Position numbers and translations under genes: made by a program. 64,000 bases of DNA, from the NCBI RefSeq assembly GCF_025602895.1, contig NW_026516205.1, positions 806,001 to 870,000 of the forward strand, given 5' to 3'. Positions 1 through 10,008 of this stretch are shown piece after piece; position 1 is the first letter of the stretch, and each line of letters starts with the position of its first letter. The stretch comes from Polychytrium aggregatum (lineage: Eukaryota; Chytridiomycota; Chytridiomycetes; Polychytriales). Under the pieces are notes generated by a model. It saw nothing but the letters and a program-made list of their open reading frames with translations. It had not been told where the DNA came from and made no database searches.

Positions 1-896
1 GGGGAGGTGAAGCACAGCCGCTGCGAGATGGAGTTCGTAACAAGCAGACAACCGACGGCACAAGAAACGGACCAGTGGCCTTGCGCTTGCGGATAAGGTT
101 GGAGGCCGCTGAGGTCAAGATGGAGTGAATCGAGAATACGAATAGTCAGCCACGAGATGGCAGAGCGGCCGCTTGGGGTTGGGAGGTTAATGTCAGGGAA
201 GCATTTGGGCTCGTACCAGGGGTAGACAGGATGCCGTTGTGGCCAATGATAAGATGGGAAACCTGGTTGGGTGGAGGCCGAAAATGTCAGAGCCAGAAAA
301 GGGGGGCACTAGATTGTGGCTGTCTCAACAAGATGTGCACAGCACCGCTGCATTCCGCAGAGCGATTGCTTGTCCGATAACGAGAGCAAACCGAGCGCTT
401 ACGCCGTTTCCTGCAGAGAGACGGATGATCTTGTTGACGGCTTCCTTGCCAAAGTACCGTCCGTCGCCGCCAACGACCAAGACCGCGCCCTTGGGGCCGC
501 CGGGGATGGCCGAGAGGATGGCCTGCACAAAGTTCTCGGTGTAGTGGGGTTGCTGGAAGACCTTGACCCTCTTGCGGAGGCCTGGGATCAGACAAGTGCG
601 ACCGGGTCAGCATGACATCGCTGCAACGGCGGGACTCGAGCGTGCAAGCAGTGACGAAAGCAGGGAGGGTGCTCGGGGGAGGGAGGGAAACGGCAAAGAC
701 CCGACAGCAGCGAAAGACATATACCAGAGGTTCCGGGCTTTTGACCATCAAACGGGGTGGTCTCGACCTGGCGGAAGAGGCAAGGACACAGATGCAGGTA
801 TGTTATTATTCGCCTGCGATGCTGGGGACAGACGGAGAGTGAGGCAGCCTCGATCGAATCTTGCGAGGCGCTTACGGTTTGCACAGCGAAGGCCAT
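1..896 (-). CDS. PGM: Phosphoglucomutase, N-terminal part (gene runs off the left edge)
   Basis: Interconverts glucose 1-phosphate and glucose 6-phosphate in the cytosol. Five exons can be joined in phase on the minus strand: 896-876, 767-725, 581-403, 262-217 and 108-73. Together they give a start MAFAVQTVETTPFDGQKPGT, then GLRKRVKVFQQPHYTENF, GAVLVVGGDGRYFGKEAV, AGNGVSHLIIGHNGILSTP and ASNLIRKRKATG. These are the hallmark N-terminal phosphoglucomutase segments, including the strand before the catalytic TASHNP loop. The loop itself would lie in the next exon, outside the window. All junctions use GT-AG, and four donors are close to consensus. The start at 896 fits the usual family length, with QKPGTSG about 15 residues in. 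The gene is only about one fifth present, so integrity downstream cannot be judged. Confidence 0.9.
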
Positions 897-3490
897 GGTT
901 CAGGTTCTGGGAAGGAAAGGTGGTGGAGGTCAGATCGAAAGCAAGCGCAGATCGGCGCTGATGACGAGAAGTGGCATCGGGCAGGGCGGTGGCTCACCGG
1001 AATGTCTTGGCAGCGGGCAGATGCAGGCAGATGCAGGCAGATGCAGGCAGCCGGGGGCAAGACAGAGGAAGAAGGGGGGGGCCAGGGCCGGGGGGGGGGA
1101 ACTTTTGGGCGAGGCGGAGGCGAAGGACTGGCAGCAACACGCGGCCTGGCAACGCGAGCACCAATCGCATTGCGGATCTGCGGCGGCATCGGCTCTGATC
1201 GTCCCCAGGATCTCTTACAAAGAAAAAAAGCGATACAGAGCTATGCCGAACCACACACCACACAGGCGCTATCTCCCGGGCCATCAGTAACACCAACAGC
1301 ACCAGCACCAGCACCAGCACCAGCGATATCTCTGTCCTGGCCAGCGCATCGACCCGCAGAGGGTCCTGCGCCGCAAAACGAAGGTGCGAGCAACGGTGCG
1401 GCAATCCTCCAGCGGTGGTGGCGCTTGGCTCCGAGGATTGCTCTCGACTCGCGACCAGGATTGCTGCTTGTGAGCAAGCGCTGCCGCCAGCAGTCCTGAC
1501 GCAAGCTGCTGGATCGGCCAGCGGTCCTGACCATAGAACCCGCACGGCCGAAAGAGAAATGGAGGTGAGGCCCAGCCGGGGGGGGGCGAATAGCTTGCTC
1601 TCCATCCGAGCAACTATATTTGCAGCTGCGATTGCCGGCCGGTGGCCCCTCCGATGGAATCCAAGGAGCCTCGCAAGCAGGATTTCCGCCCGATCCCGTG
1701 ATGTCGTGGGCATCGGGATTCAAGAGGGTCGGCCGGCATCCAGATAATTGCCGAGGCAAATGCTTTCACACGCCAGTGGAGCTATTCTTTCTGAAGACTG
1801 ATATACAAGACTGTGAAGCAGAGGAAGGAGGGCCATGTTTAGCGCGGTCGCCTGGCAATCGATTGCGCAAACTGGAGGCATATCGCCGGGATGTCGCATA
1901 TGGAGACGCTCGCGCATCTGCGCTCACCATTGTTTCCGCGGATGAAGGCGTCGCCGTATGCATTCTTTCGCTGACCATTGACAAACTCCTCTGTCTGCTC
2001 CAACGCAATGTTCTGGCGAGCCGCGGGCATGCCATAGACAAGGACAGAGAGGTTAGGTGACGACAGATCAAACGCCGAGCCATACGCTGACGGGGGGGGG
2101 AGCGTCGACAGCAGCCGCAAACAAGTCGTACCATGTAGCCATCGAGACAGGAGAGAACGCCTGGACAGAGACACGTCGGGTAAGATGTTCGAGCCACCGT
2201 TAGCGACACGGAAATGAATCGAAATCACGGAGGTATCGTCAAGTGAGTAATGCTTCTCGAGCGACCAGCCACGATGAATGCAACCGACCGGCCAGCCGCG
2301 ATGAATGCAATAAGAGTGCCTTGTTAAAGGACCCTACCTCGATACTCGACACCCGAATTGAGCTTGACAATAACAGGTCGTCCAAAGACATTGGACAAAA
2401 AGTCGTTGGGGGTCTGGATCAAACCGAAAGATCAGATAAGGAGACATCAGTGATCTCTCGCCTGCTACAATCGCAGTGACGCAGTTGAGACGATTGGGCT
2501 GGGCCGACCGGATCGATCAAGGGATGGTCGAGCGATGGAAAGTCTTGCAGCTCCGTTCGTAATGTGCTTTGGCTCAAACGAGGTTCAGTCTGCGTGGATC
2601 TTAATCGTCTGCTGGTCCGGGTTGGCAAGGATGGCAGTGCATCGCCGATTGTCGTTGCTGGCTTGGCTGTGCCCATATGCGACGACATTCCTCTGCGTCT
2701 TGATCGACCGCAAATTCGATCCAGTGAGTCTGCATCGTCCATATTCGATATTGGAGCAGATCGAGCGTATCCAGTCCAGCACCGCGGGCGAGTCGGGTGT
2801 GCTTGACAAGGCCGGGAAGATCGGCTCGGATCGTTCGTGAGATCATTCGTTGGCTTGAGCAGCTGTTTCGTCGCTGCGTTCTCGGCATCAGCCGCACTCC
2901 CGAATCTCCCCCGTCCCTGGCGAAGTTGCCTTGGACCGATCGCATTACCTGCTTGGGCTTGGCCGATACGTCGGCCATGTTGGATCGAGGGTGTGGGCAG
3001 ATGGAGACGACGACGAGCAGCCGCGCTGTTCTCGCCGAGAACGCGAGAACGGCCATCCTCCTCGGTCATGTGGAAGTCACGCGCACGCCAAGCACTCCAA
3101 GAATCCAGCCTCCGGAGCCAGAAACCCAAGTCCCCAAGCAGCCATTCGGTGTGCCCAGCAGCCAGGCAGGCATCCCAGACTCCACACGCGGCGAGGACGG
3201 ACGACGGGACGGAGAGAGTGTGCTTTCGATATGCATATTTCTTGAGTGTATGCAAGCAAAATCACCAAAACTGGGTCTACGAGACAAGATCGTCTGGTGC
3301 AGTCCCCAGCTCCCAACCCTCACAACACCGAAACACCCGAAACATCGCCGGCTACAAACTTTTTTCTGATTTTTTCACATTTTGGGGAGGGGATCGGATC
3401 CCCGGGCAGTAGTCCACGGCATCTGAAGCATCTCCAACGTGTTAAACTATACAATATAGACAGTCAGAGCGCCAAAGCGACACACATTGC
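897..3490. other. Intergenic, no supportable gene
   Basis: About 2.6 kb between the phosphoglucomutase start and the RPS2 stop. Open frames exist on both strands (for example minus 3255-2419) but their translations are unstructured, match nothing I recognise and overlap each other. Visible sequence features are a short direct repeat of cagatgcaggcag units at 1019-1052, an ACCAGC run at 1290-1325, several G homopolymers (1074-1098, 1578-1587, 2092-2100) and a partial direct repeat containing gccagcc(a/g)cgatgaatgcaa at 2266-2310. Confidence 0.6.
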
Positions 3491-4562
3491 TTAGTAACCC
3501 TTGAGCTTGGTGGTCTTGGCGAGGAAGTCACTGTATTCTTGGTAGGGGGACTTGGTGAATTCAGTGGGGGCCCAGAGATCGGGGGTGAGGTAGCCGTAGG
3601 TGTTGCTGATGGCCATGAAGGTGGCCTTCAGGAAGTTACCGGCGGTCTTGGTGGAACCACGGGAGGTAGTGTAGCAATCGATGATACCGGCGAGCTGGAG
3701 GAGCTTCTTGGGAACGGGAGCAGCGACGATGCCGGTACCACGGGGGGCAGGGACGAGACGGGCAGTGACGGAACCGCACTTGCCAGTGACCTTGGCGGGG
3801 ACAGTGTGGGGCTCACCGAGAACGGTACCCCAGTATCCACGACGAACGGGAATGATAGAGAGCTTGGCAAGGATGATGCCGCCACGGATGGCAGTGGCGA
3901 CTTCCTTGGAGCACTTGACACCGAGACCGACATGGCCGTCAAAGTCGCCGATGACGACAAAGGCCTTGAAACGGGTACGCTGACCAGCGCTGGTTTGCTT
4001 CTGGACGGGCATAATCTTCATGACCTCGTCCTTGAGCTTGGGGAGGAAGAAATCGACGATCTGGTACTCCTTGATGGGAAGGGAGAAGAGGTAGATCTCC
4101 TCGATAGAGCGGATCTTGCCCTCCTTCACAAGGCGACCGAGCTTGGTAACGGGAACCCTGTGTTCGAAACCCCAAAAATACATCAGTCCGTGCGCAACGC
4201 TGGCGGGGGGGGGCGAGGCGCCAGGGTCGCAGACAGGCGACTGTACCCAGCAGAGGACGGCAGCCAGCAGACACCACTTACCAAGCCTTCTCTTCGCCGT
4301 CCTTGCGGCCGCGACCGCGTCCACGGTCGCCACGGCGTCCACGACGATCACCACGTCCACCACGGCCAAAACCACCAGCTCCACCACGACCGCGACCTTC
4401 GGCCTGTTTCCGAGTGAGGGAGAGGATGCAGACGCCGGGTTAGCTTCTGGATGCGCATGGCAACTACCACCTGCCGATCCGTAGATCGATGAATGTCCCC
4501 CCGTCGCGCACGGGCCGCAGTCAGCGAGGATGGGTGCTGCTTACCGAAACAGTGTCAGCCAT
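3491..4562 (-). CDS. RPS2: 40S ribosomal protein S2 (uS5)
   Basis: Component of the small ribosomal subunit near the mRNA entry/decoding site. Three exons join in phase: 4562-4545 (MADTVS), 4403-4282 (an RG-rich segment ending GEEKAW) and 4157-3491, giving 268 residues, between the yeast and human lengths. The RG/RGD-rich N-terminus is typical of eukaryotic uS5 and a known target class for arginine methylation. [16 protein letters not shown] and the [20 protein letters not shown] stretch are diagnostic. The S5 domain follows, with the [20 protein letters not shown] loop, [20 protein letters not shown] and a C-terminal half containing [15 protein letters not shown]. The first exon is tiny, and the intron after it has donor GTAAGC. 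Codon use is strongly biased to C/G-ending codons, as expected for a highly expressed gene. Confidence 0.97.
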
Positions 4563-6314
4563 TTGCTGAGAGAAACCAACAGAAGGCGACAGAAGGAAAC
4601 GAAAGCGCTGTTAGCAAGCTGGCATCGAGGCGCCGGCAGATGCAGACACACCCTATCGGCCCTTCTTTGGCACATCCATCGGTTCTCTGTTCCAGGCCGC
4701 CGCGGGAGTCTTGTGCGGCGCCGTCGTGCGTCCGACAGGAGAAATGTTTCGGGGACATAAGTCCCTCACTCCAGGCACAGCCAGGGTCAGAACGACGCCG
4801 GGCGGCCCAAGGAGCATCATGCAAAACACATAGAGCACGGATCGAAGCGTCGGCGTCCCAAACTGAGGTTCGCCACTCCGAGATCCGGCAGACGGTAGGA
4901 TCGGCTCGTCGCTCCAGGTCATCGTGTTTGCAGACGAGTCAGTCCGCAGAACGGAGGCTGACATTTTTTTCTCGGAATTGGGGAGGACGACCGCAAGGGT
5001 CGCCAGCACTCGCTTGGAGCAGACATTCGACGAGTGCTGCTCCAGCGATGCAGGTCGCGGACAGCCAGCGAGTGGCTTGTACTGCGCCATCGTCTCCGCA
5101 AAGCTCTTGCTGGGCTCAGCCAAGGAGCATCCATTTCCATCCTTGAAGATGCAGGAACAGAGAATCGGGTCCGTGTGGATATGCCCATCGTGTTGCGGCT
5201 GGTAGGTGTCGGCATTGGAGCCGCAGGGAGCTCACGCGGCGGGGGCATAGTTGCTGCCACCGGCTATCAAGCTCGGATTGCCGAGAATGCACAAACGTGC
5301 ACCGATCGACATTCGCATGGCCAGGGACGGATGGACGGATGGATGGATGGACGGATGGGCGGATGGATGGATGGATGGATGGATGGATGGATGGATGCAT
5401 CGTCGGCGGGCAGCGCCCATACTTACAAAGTCTTGTTATAAGTGTGTTAAGGGTTGGGAAAAGCTGAAATTTACCGCTTAAAGCGAAGGAGAGAGAAACC
5501 AAAGGGATGGCCGCCACTGGTCTTTCAACAACACCCTGGCCGGCGCGGCTGGTGGCGGGCGTGCTCCGTGGCTGGCTGCGGGCTGGCCATGCGCTGCTGA
5601 GTCAGCGCGCTCGTGGCACTGAAGCCGAAGGAACGCTGAGATAAGCAGCACGTGCGAGGGCTGGGGCTGGGGCTGGGGCTCCGGGTGTCCCAAAAAGGAT
5701 ACATGGCCGGCTGGATCCCGGATCGAGCTGGATCGAGCTGGATCGAGCCCATCTGCTGTCGCACAAATGCATGCGCAGCCCTGTATCTGTGCGACTGGGC
5801 TGGCCAATTGCGTGTCGGTCCGGCCGCGCTGCGCACATGACGCAATGCGTCCTGTGAGCAACCACCGCGTCACGGGCGCACCGGTCGCACACGCCCTTGC
5901 TCGGGGCCTATTTCCGCTGCCACAGCAAGCACACCGCTCGCACAAGCGCACTGGGCACAATGCCGGCGCGCAACCCCTGGTTCGAGCCGCCCTTTCCTTT
6001 TCCGCCGGTCACGTGTCCGATAAGCGCCCACTCCCTTCCTCCCTTCCCGTCGGCAATCCGTCGGCAATCCGTCGTCCTTTCCCAGCGGCTTCGTCTGCCC
6101 CCACCCCTTTTGATCTCGGCCCACCCGCACACCGCTGCCGCCCTGTCTTGACTGTCGTCGCTGCTGTCGTCGCTGCTGTCGTCTGTTCTGCCGTCTCCCC
6201 CTGACCACTCCCTGCATCCTCCCCACAGCCGCCGTGCGATCGTCGTTTCTCCCAACTCTGCCACTGCCCCCCCTCCCACTTCTGTCCTGCACCAACCGCT
6301 TCTCGCTCGCCATC
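4563..6314. other. Intergenic with one weak minus-strand candidate
   Basis: Divergent interval between RPS2 and TRP4. On the minus strand, 5517-4653 can be read as a possible spliced gene: a start [20 protein letters not shown] at 5517, a strong donor GTAAGTAT near 5430, and a long exon from about 5201 to 4653 containing a cysteine-bearing stretch [20 protein letters not shown] and a hydrophobic segment SVLYVFCMMLLGPPG. No family is recognised, and the frame runs through a microsatellite region, so I do not call it a gene. The last 300 bases before TRP4 are pyrimidine-rich, typical of a fungal promoter and leader. Confidence 0.4.
5328..5398. repeat. GGAT/GGAC tetranucleotide microsatellite
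   Basis: Nearly perfect tandem GGAT units with a few GGAC and GGCG interruptions. Related tracts recur at 32126-32152 and 52064-52109, so this motif expands repeatedly in this genome. It lies outside any confident gene. Confidence 0.9.
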
Positions 6315-7899
6315 ATGACTTCTGCGTCTGAAAAGCCCTTCTCCATCACCGCCGCCCTCAAGGTCTTGATCGAGCAGCCTGACAAGTTTACCTCTGCTCT
6401 CGCTGCCAAATGCGCCCGCGACATCATGTCTCAGAAAGCCACCCCGGCCCAGATTGCCGCATTCCTCATCGGCCTGAAGGTCTCCCGCCTCGACCAAAAT
6501 CCTGACGTCATTGCCGTTGTTGCCAACGCCATGCGGAGTGCTGCCATCCCCGTCGATCTGTCGGCCATTCCCGAGCCCATCGTTGACATTGTCGGAACCG
6601 GTGGCGATGGCCAAAACACTTTCAACGTCTCGACGGCCTCGGGCATCGTCGCCGCAGGAGCTGGTTGTCGGGTTGCCAAGGTAGGTCCTATGCCGGGCTG
6701 CTGTCGTTGTGCATCGCGCCGATATGCTGAAATGAACTCTGGCGCATCGAACGTTCATATTCCCCAAATCTCACAATCCCTCACATCCTCCATATCCCAC
6801 AATCCCTCACATCCTGAAACATCCTCTAAATTACCCGTGCTTTCCTTATTTACCATTTGCCCGCCCTCGCCCATCTCCAGCACGGTAGCCGCGCCTCGTC
6901 GTCTGCATGTGGATCAGCCGATGTCCTGGAGACCCTTGGCTGCGACCTGAACAACGTCGAAGCCGATCTCGTGCCCAGGCTCCTCCAGGACGAGTCGTCC
7001 TTTTGCTTCCTCTTTGCCCAAAAGTACCACCCCGTCATGAAAACTGTGGCTGGTCCGCGCAAAGAGATTGGCGTGCGAACCATCTTCAACATGTGAGTCC
7101 TGGTATCCGGGTATCGGGAGGCGGCTTTTATGACCCCGGCGACGTCTGTGCGACCGGCCTCGCCTCCACATCCGCTCTGACCGATTCCCGGCCACGGCGT
7201 TGTTTCTCGGTATAGCACCGGCCCTCTCGCCAACCCAGCCAAGCCTTCCCACGCCGTCATTGGTGTCTATTCTCTCGATTTTGCTCCCATCTATGCCGAG
7301 GCTGTTCGTCTCTCTGGAGTCAAGCGCGCCTGGATCGTCAACGGAAACGGCTGTCTCGACGAGGTATTTCCTTGCATCATCGGCAGAATTGCCCAGAAAC
7401 GTCCAAAGCAACTCGCTGCGCTTGATAACTGCTGGGATTTCAACATCGAAGCACCGGTCACGGAGTTGCCAAGTCGGGTGCGCCGTGGCGAATCGAATCT
7501 GTTTCGTGGCACTGACCAGAGTGTGGGAACCGATCCCCCGGCCGTCGTCTCCGTCCCCAGGTCAGTCCCGAGGGCCCCACCCACGTTTGGTCCCTGGAGA
7601 ACGATCAGATCACAAAGTTGGTCATCCACCCATCTGACTTTGGCCTCGAGGAACACCCGCTCACTAGCGTCGGAGGAGGAAGCGCCGACGAGAATGCCCA
7701 AACCATGCGCGACCTGCTGAGCAACAAGCTCCAGGGCCCTGTCCTTGATTTCGTCCTCATCAACACCGCCTCGCTGCTCTATGTCGCTGGCAAGGCCACG
7801 GATCTCAAGGATGGCGTGCGCCTGGCTCGCGAGAGCATCGCAAGCGGAAAGGCTGCCGCAGCCTTCGAGCACTTCACTCGCTCCACTGTTGCCCTCTGA
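6315..7899 (+). CDS. TRP4: Anthranilate phosphoribosyltransferase
   Basis: Transfers the phosphoribosyl group of PRPP to anthranilate, the second committed step of tryptophan synthesis. Four exons join in phase: 6315-6680, 6881-7092, 7216-7363, 7561-7899, coding for 354 residues, the usual family size. The start MTSASEKPFSITAALKVLIE begins the helical N-terminal domain. DIVGTGGDGQNTFNVSTAS (about residues 92-110) is the PRPP-binding glycine loop. HGSRASSSACGSADVLE follows at the exon 2 start. FNITGPLANPAKPSHAVIGV carries the GPLANP substrate loop. VIHPSDFGL and LLNTASLLY-like motifs (here LINTASLLYVAG) close the C-terminal half. An upstream in-frame ATG at 6234 would add a hydrophobic leader, but the 6315 start fits the family better. 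The gene is tail-to-tail with POP7, with 279 bases between stops. Confidence 0.95.
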
Positions 7900-8178
7900 G
7901 CTGGACTCGACGCCCTGACGACGACCAGTTACCCCCACTTGCTCAGTGTCGTTTCGCTGCTGCTTCCAGCATTTCCAGTCCTGGATTTTGCTTCTGGTGA
8001 CCACCCTGCTCCGGTCTGTCAATACATAAACCTATACACATCCTCATGAATCGTTGCAACCGCGAACTCTGAGCTGCCTTCTTTCGCCAACTCGACCGCA
8101 TGGCGGCTATCTCCAAGCTCGCAATATTATCAGATGATCGGAACTCGGTCGGCACATTTCATCTCGATAAGTGTCGCT

Positions 8179-9524
8179 CTATTTTCCTCCTGCGTTTCCG
8201 CCGCCGCGGCCTCCACGACCTCCTCCACGTCCTCCTCCGCGACCTCCTCCTCCACGGCCGCCGCCGCCGCCGCCTCGAGGCTTGCCGCGATTATCACTGT
8301 TATCGCGGTCGTTGCGTCGATTCGAGGATGGCTTGTTGGATGGGCCAGGCTGATGACCATCGCTGCCGGCTGTGGCCCGATTTGTGCTGGATGGGCCATC
8401 GTCCAGCTTGGGCAGCTTCTCGCCGCGGCCCTTCGGCCCACCAAATGCCTTCTTGCTATAGTTTTCTTCCAGATCTTCCTCCAGCCGGTCCTGGATCTGG
8501 CGCTTTCGGTCCAGTCGCTCCCTCTCATGAGCCTTGAGCTCAGGGCTTCTTTCTATTCGAATGTGGATCGCCGAGTTGAATCGGTGCTGTACCTCCAGAT
8601 CGGCTTCGTCGTTGTCGCTTCCGGGATCCACGTCGTCCACGAGATCAACGGACGAGGTGCTGATCTCCCACCGAATGTCGTCTCCCAGCCGCTTCTTGAG
8701 CAGCAGAGCCAGGTTGACGGCGTGCTGTAACGCCGCACCCAGGCCATGAAGCACCAGAAACGTAAATCTGTGCAGATCCGGGCCGGCGTGCGTGTCCCAT
8801 TGGAATGGATATGGTTAGTTTGCGGAATCGGTCGAGTCGAGGGAGGGGGCGTTGCCTTTTTGCATGCCATTCATCCATTCATGGCGAGCGATGCAAGAAG
8901 TGTGTGTGGGTCGGGGTGGAACGCCGTGAGCCATTCCTTCGGAGCGCTCGACAGACATAGCCTCGGAGCCATCACAGATTCCCAGCTCGAAGCGATCACA
9001 GATGTTTTTCGAGCAGTTCATCCACGACGTGATCTAGTGCTGGATTGCACCCATTGGCACCCTCGCCGATCGCATCCACTCCATCGGCAGAGATCTGCTC
9101 CCACATACGTCGGTGATTCAATCTTCTTGATGGCCCGCTGCACCAGAGCGGGCAGGGGACTCTTCCGGGATATGTAGAGATCTGTTTCCAGCGTGGGCAG
9201 TCGTTGAGGCGGACGCTTGTGCCTAAGCGCTAGAACCCCCAGATTCCATCCAAAGCCAAAGCAGTGAGGAGGCAGCCGATGTGCATATACCAGGTTGTGG
9301 GAGCTGTGTGTGATCTGCTCGAAATCGGGCCGCAGTCTCGGCCAAGCAAAGATGCCGGCGACGGCCCAGGTCCCACCCACGGATATGCATGTCGTTGTTT
9401 GGGCAACACTCGGCCAAGGCAACGACACAATCTGCCCAGCAAAGAGCGTCAACTTACAGCGCTGTCGCTGCAGGTCCGGGTTCGGTGTGAACTTTGCTTG
9501 TGCTCCTTGCGGTGCTCTCGACAT
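8179..9524 (-). CDS. POP7: RNase P/MRP subunit POP7 (Rpp20), with an RGG tail
   Basis: Alba-type protein that pairs with POP6/Rpp25 on the RNA of RNase P and RNase MRP, acting in tRNA and rRNA processing in the nucleus. Exons 9524-9458, 9229-9109 and 8767-8179 join in phase to 258 residues. The N-terminus has KRPPQRLPTLETDLYISRKS, matching the conserved PR-P---D-Y segment before the Alba fold. Then come FLVLHGLGAALQHAVNLALL, a strand with STSSVDLVDDVDP, and RFNSAIHIRIER, equivalent to the RNNSAIHIR signature of Rpp20 rather than Rpp25. After about residue 135 the protein continues with a charged helix and ends in an uninterrupted glycine/RGG tract of roughly 40 residues. Ordinary Rpp20 is about 140 residues, so the tail nearly doubles it. 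The intron 2 length (341 nt) is longer than its neighbours. An Alba protein acting outside RNase P is an alternative role. Confidence 0.85.
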
Positions 9525-10008
9525 GGCAAGCTCGTTCTTGATGGGCGAGATCGGTCGTGCTGTCCGGGATCAGCCGCGATTGAGACCGGCTGCAGATCAC
9601 AGATCACAGGTCGCAGATCGCAGGTCGAGCAAGAAGCCTGCTTTGTTGGCGGCGAGCAGAACAGGCCAATCGCAGCGCGCGCCGGTTCCCTTGGACGGAA
9701 AACTCCCACACCGCGGATTGTCGTTTATTGATTTGGTGCATTACGATCCATCGCTCCCTTCATCAAAACGGCCGGAAGCATGCTCACGGTACGCAAGTTG
9801 ATCATGGCCACTCATCCAAGCTCAACTTGCCAGCGGCGACCATCAGCAACAACGAATCGTTGGCTTCCAGACACAGTGAGCATACTGTTTGGTTGTGGTA
9901 GCGATAGGCAAGTGAGTATTCAGGTCCCAGAAAAAGACAGCTCTGGCTCAAACCAGGGCGTCCCCTTTCAAACTGCGTGCGCTGTGGCATCCACCTTGGC
10001 CAACTCGC
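9525..10008. other. Intergenic between POP7 and the T5orf172 gene
   Basis: Short spacer upstream of POP7 and downstream of the T5orf172 stop. It contains an imperfect repeat of cagatcacaggtcgcagatcg at 9594-9630 and a degenerate transposon end near 9890-9985. No coding sequence is supported. Confidence 0.5.
9890..9985. mobile_element. Degenerate end of the Tc1-type MITE family
   Basis: The stretch GTATTCAGGTCCCAG at 9915-9929 and ACCAGGGCGTCCCCTTTC at about 9953-9971 match the right-hand end of the element at 19661-19986 (tgtgtattcaggtcccag ... aaccagggtgtcccgtttcg). A GCTG(T)-like terminus falls near 9980-9985, where the bordering TA appears mutated. No left terminus was found, so this is a truncated, older copy. 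Confidence 0.6.

Noticed and set aside
994-1713. 239-codon minus-strand open frame upstream of phosphoglucomutase
   Set aside because: Crosses a CAGATG repeat, an ACCAGC repeat and G-runs; translation is repeat-derived.
2419-3255. 278-codon minus-strand open frame
   Set aside because: No recognisable domain; codon pattern unlike the neighbouring confident genes; competing open frame on the plus strand.
3539-4417. 292-codon plus-strand open frame opposite RPS2
   Set aside because: Antisense shadow of the highly biased RPS2 coding sequence.
4653-5517. Possible secreted protein gene on the minus strand
   Set aside because: One good donor site and a cysteine-containing exon, but no family, a microsatellite in the path and no acceptor that clearly restores the frame; kept only as a note in the interval entry.
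8134-8730. 198-codon plus-strand open frame with hydrophobic stretches
   Set aside because: Antisense of the POP7 coding exon; Ala/Ser/Thr runs come from the RGG codons.
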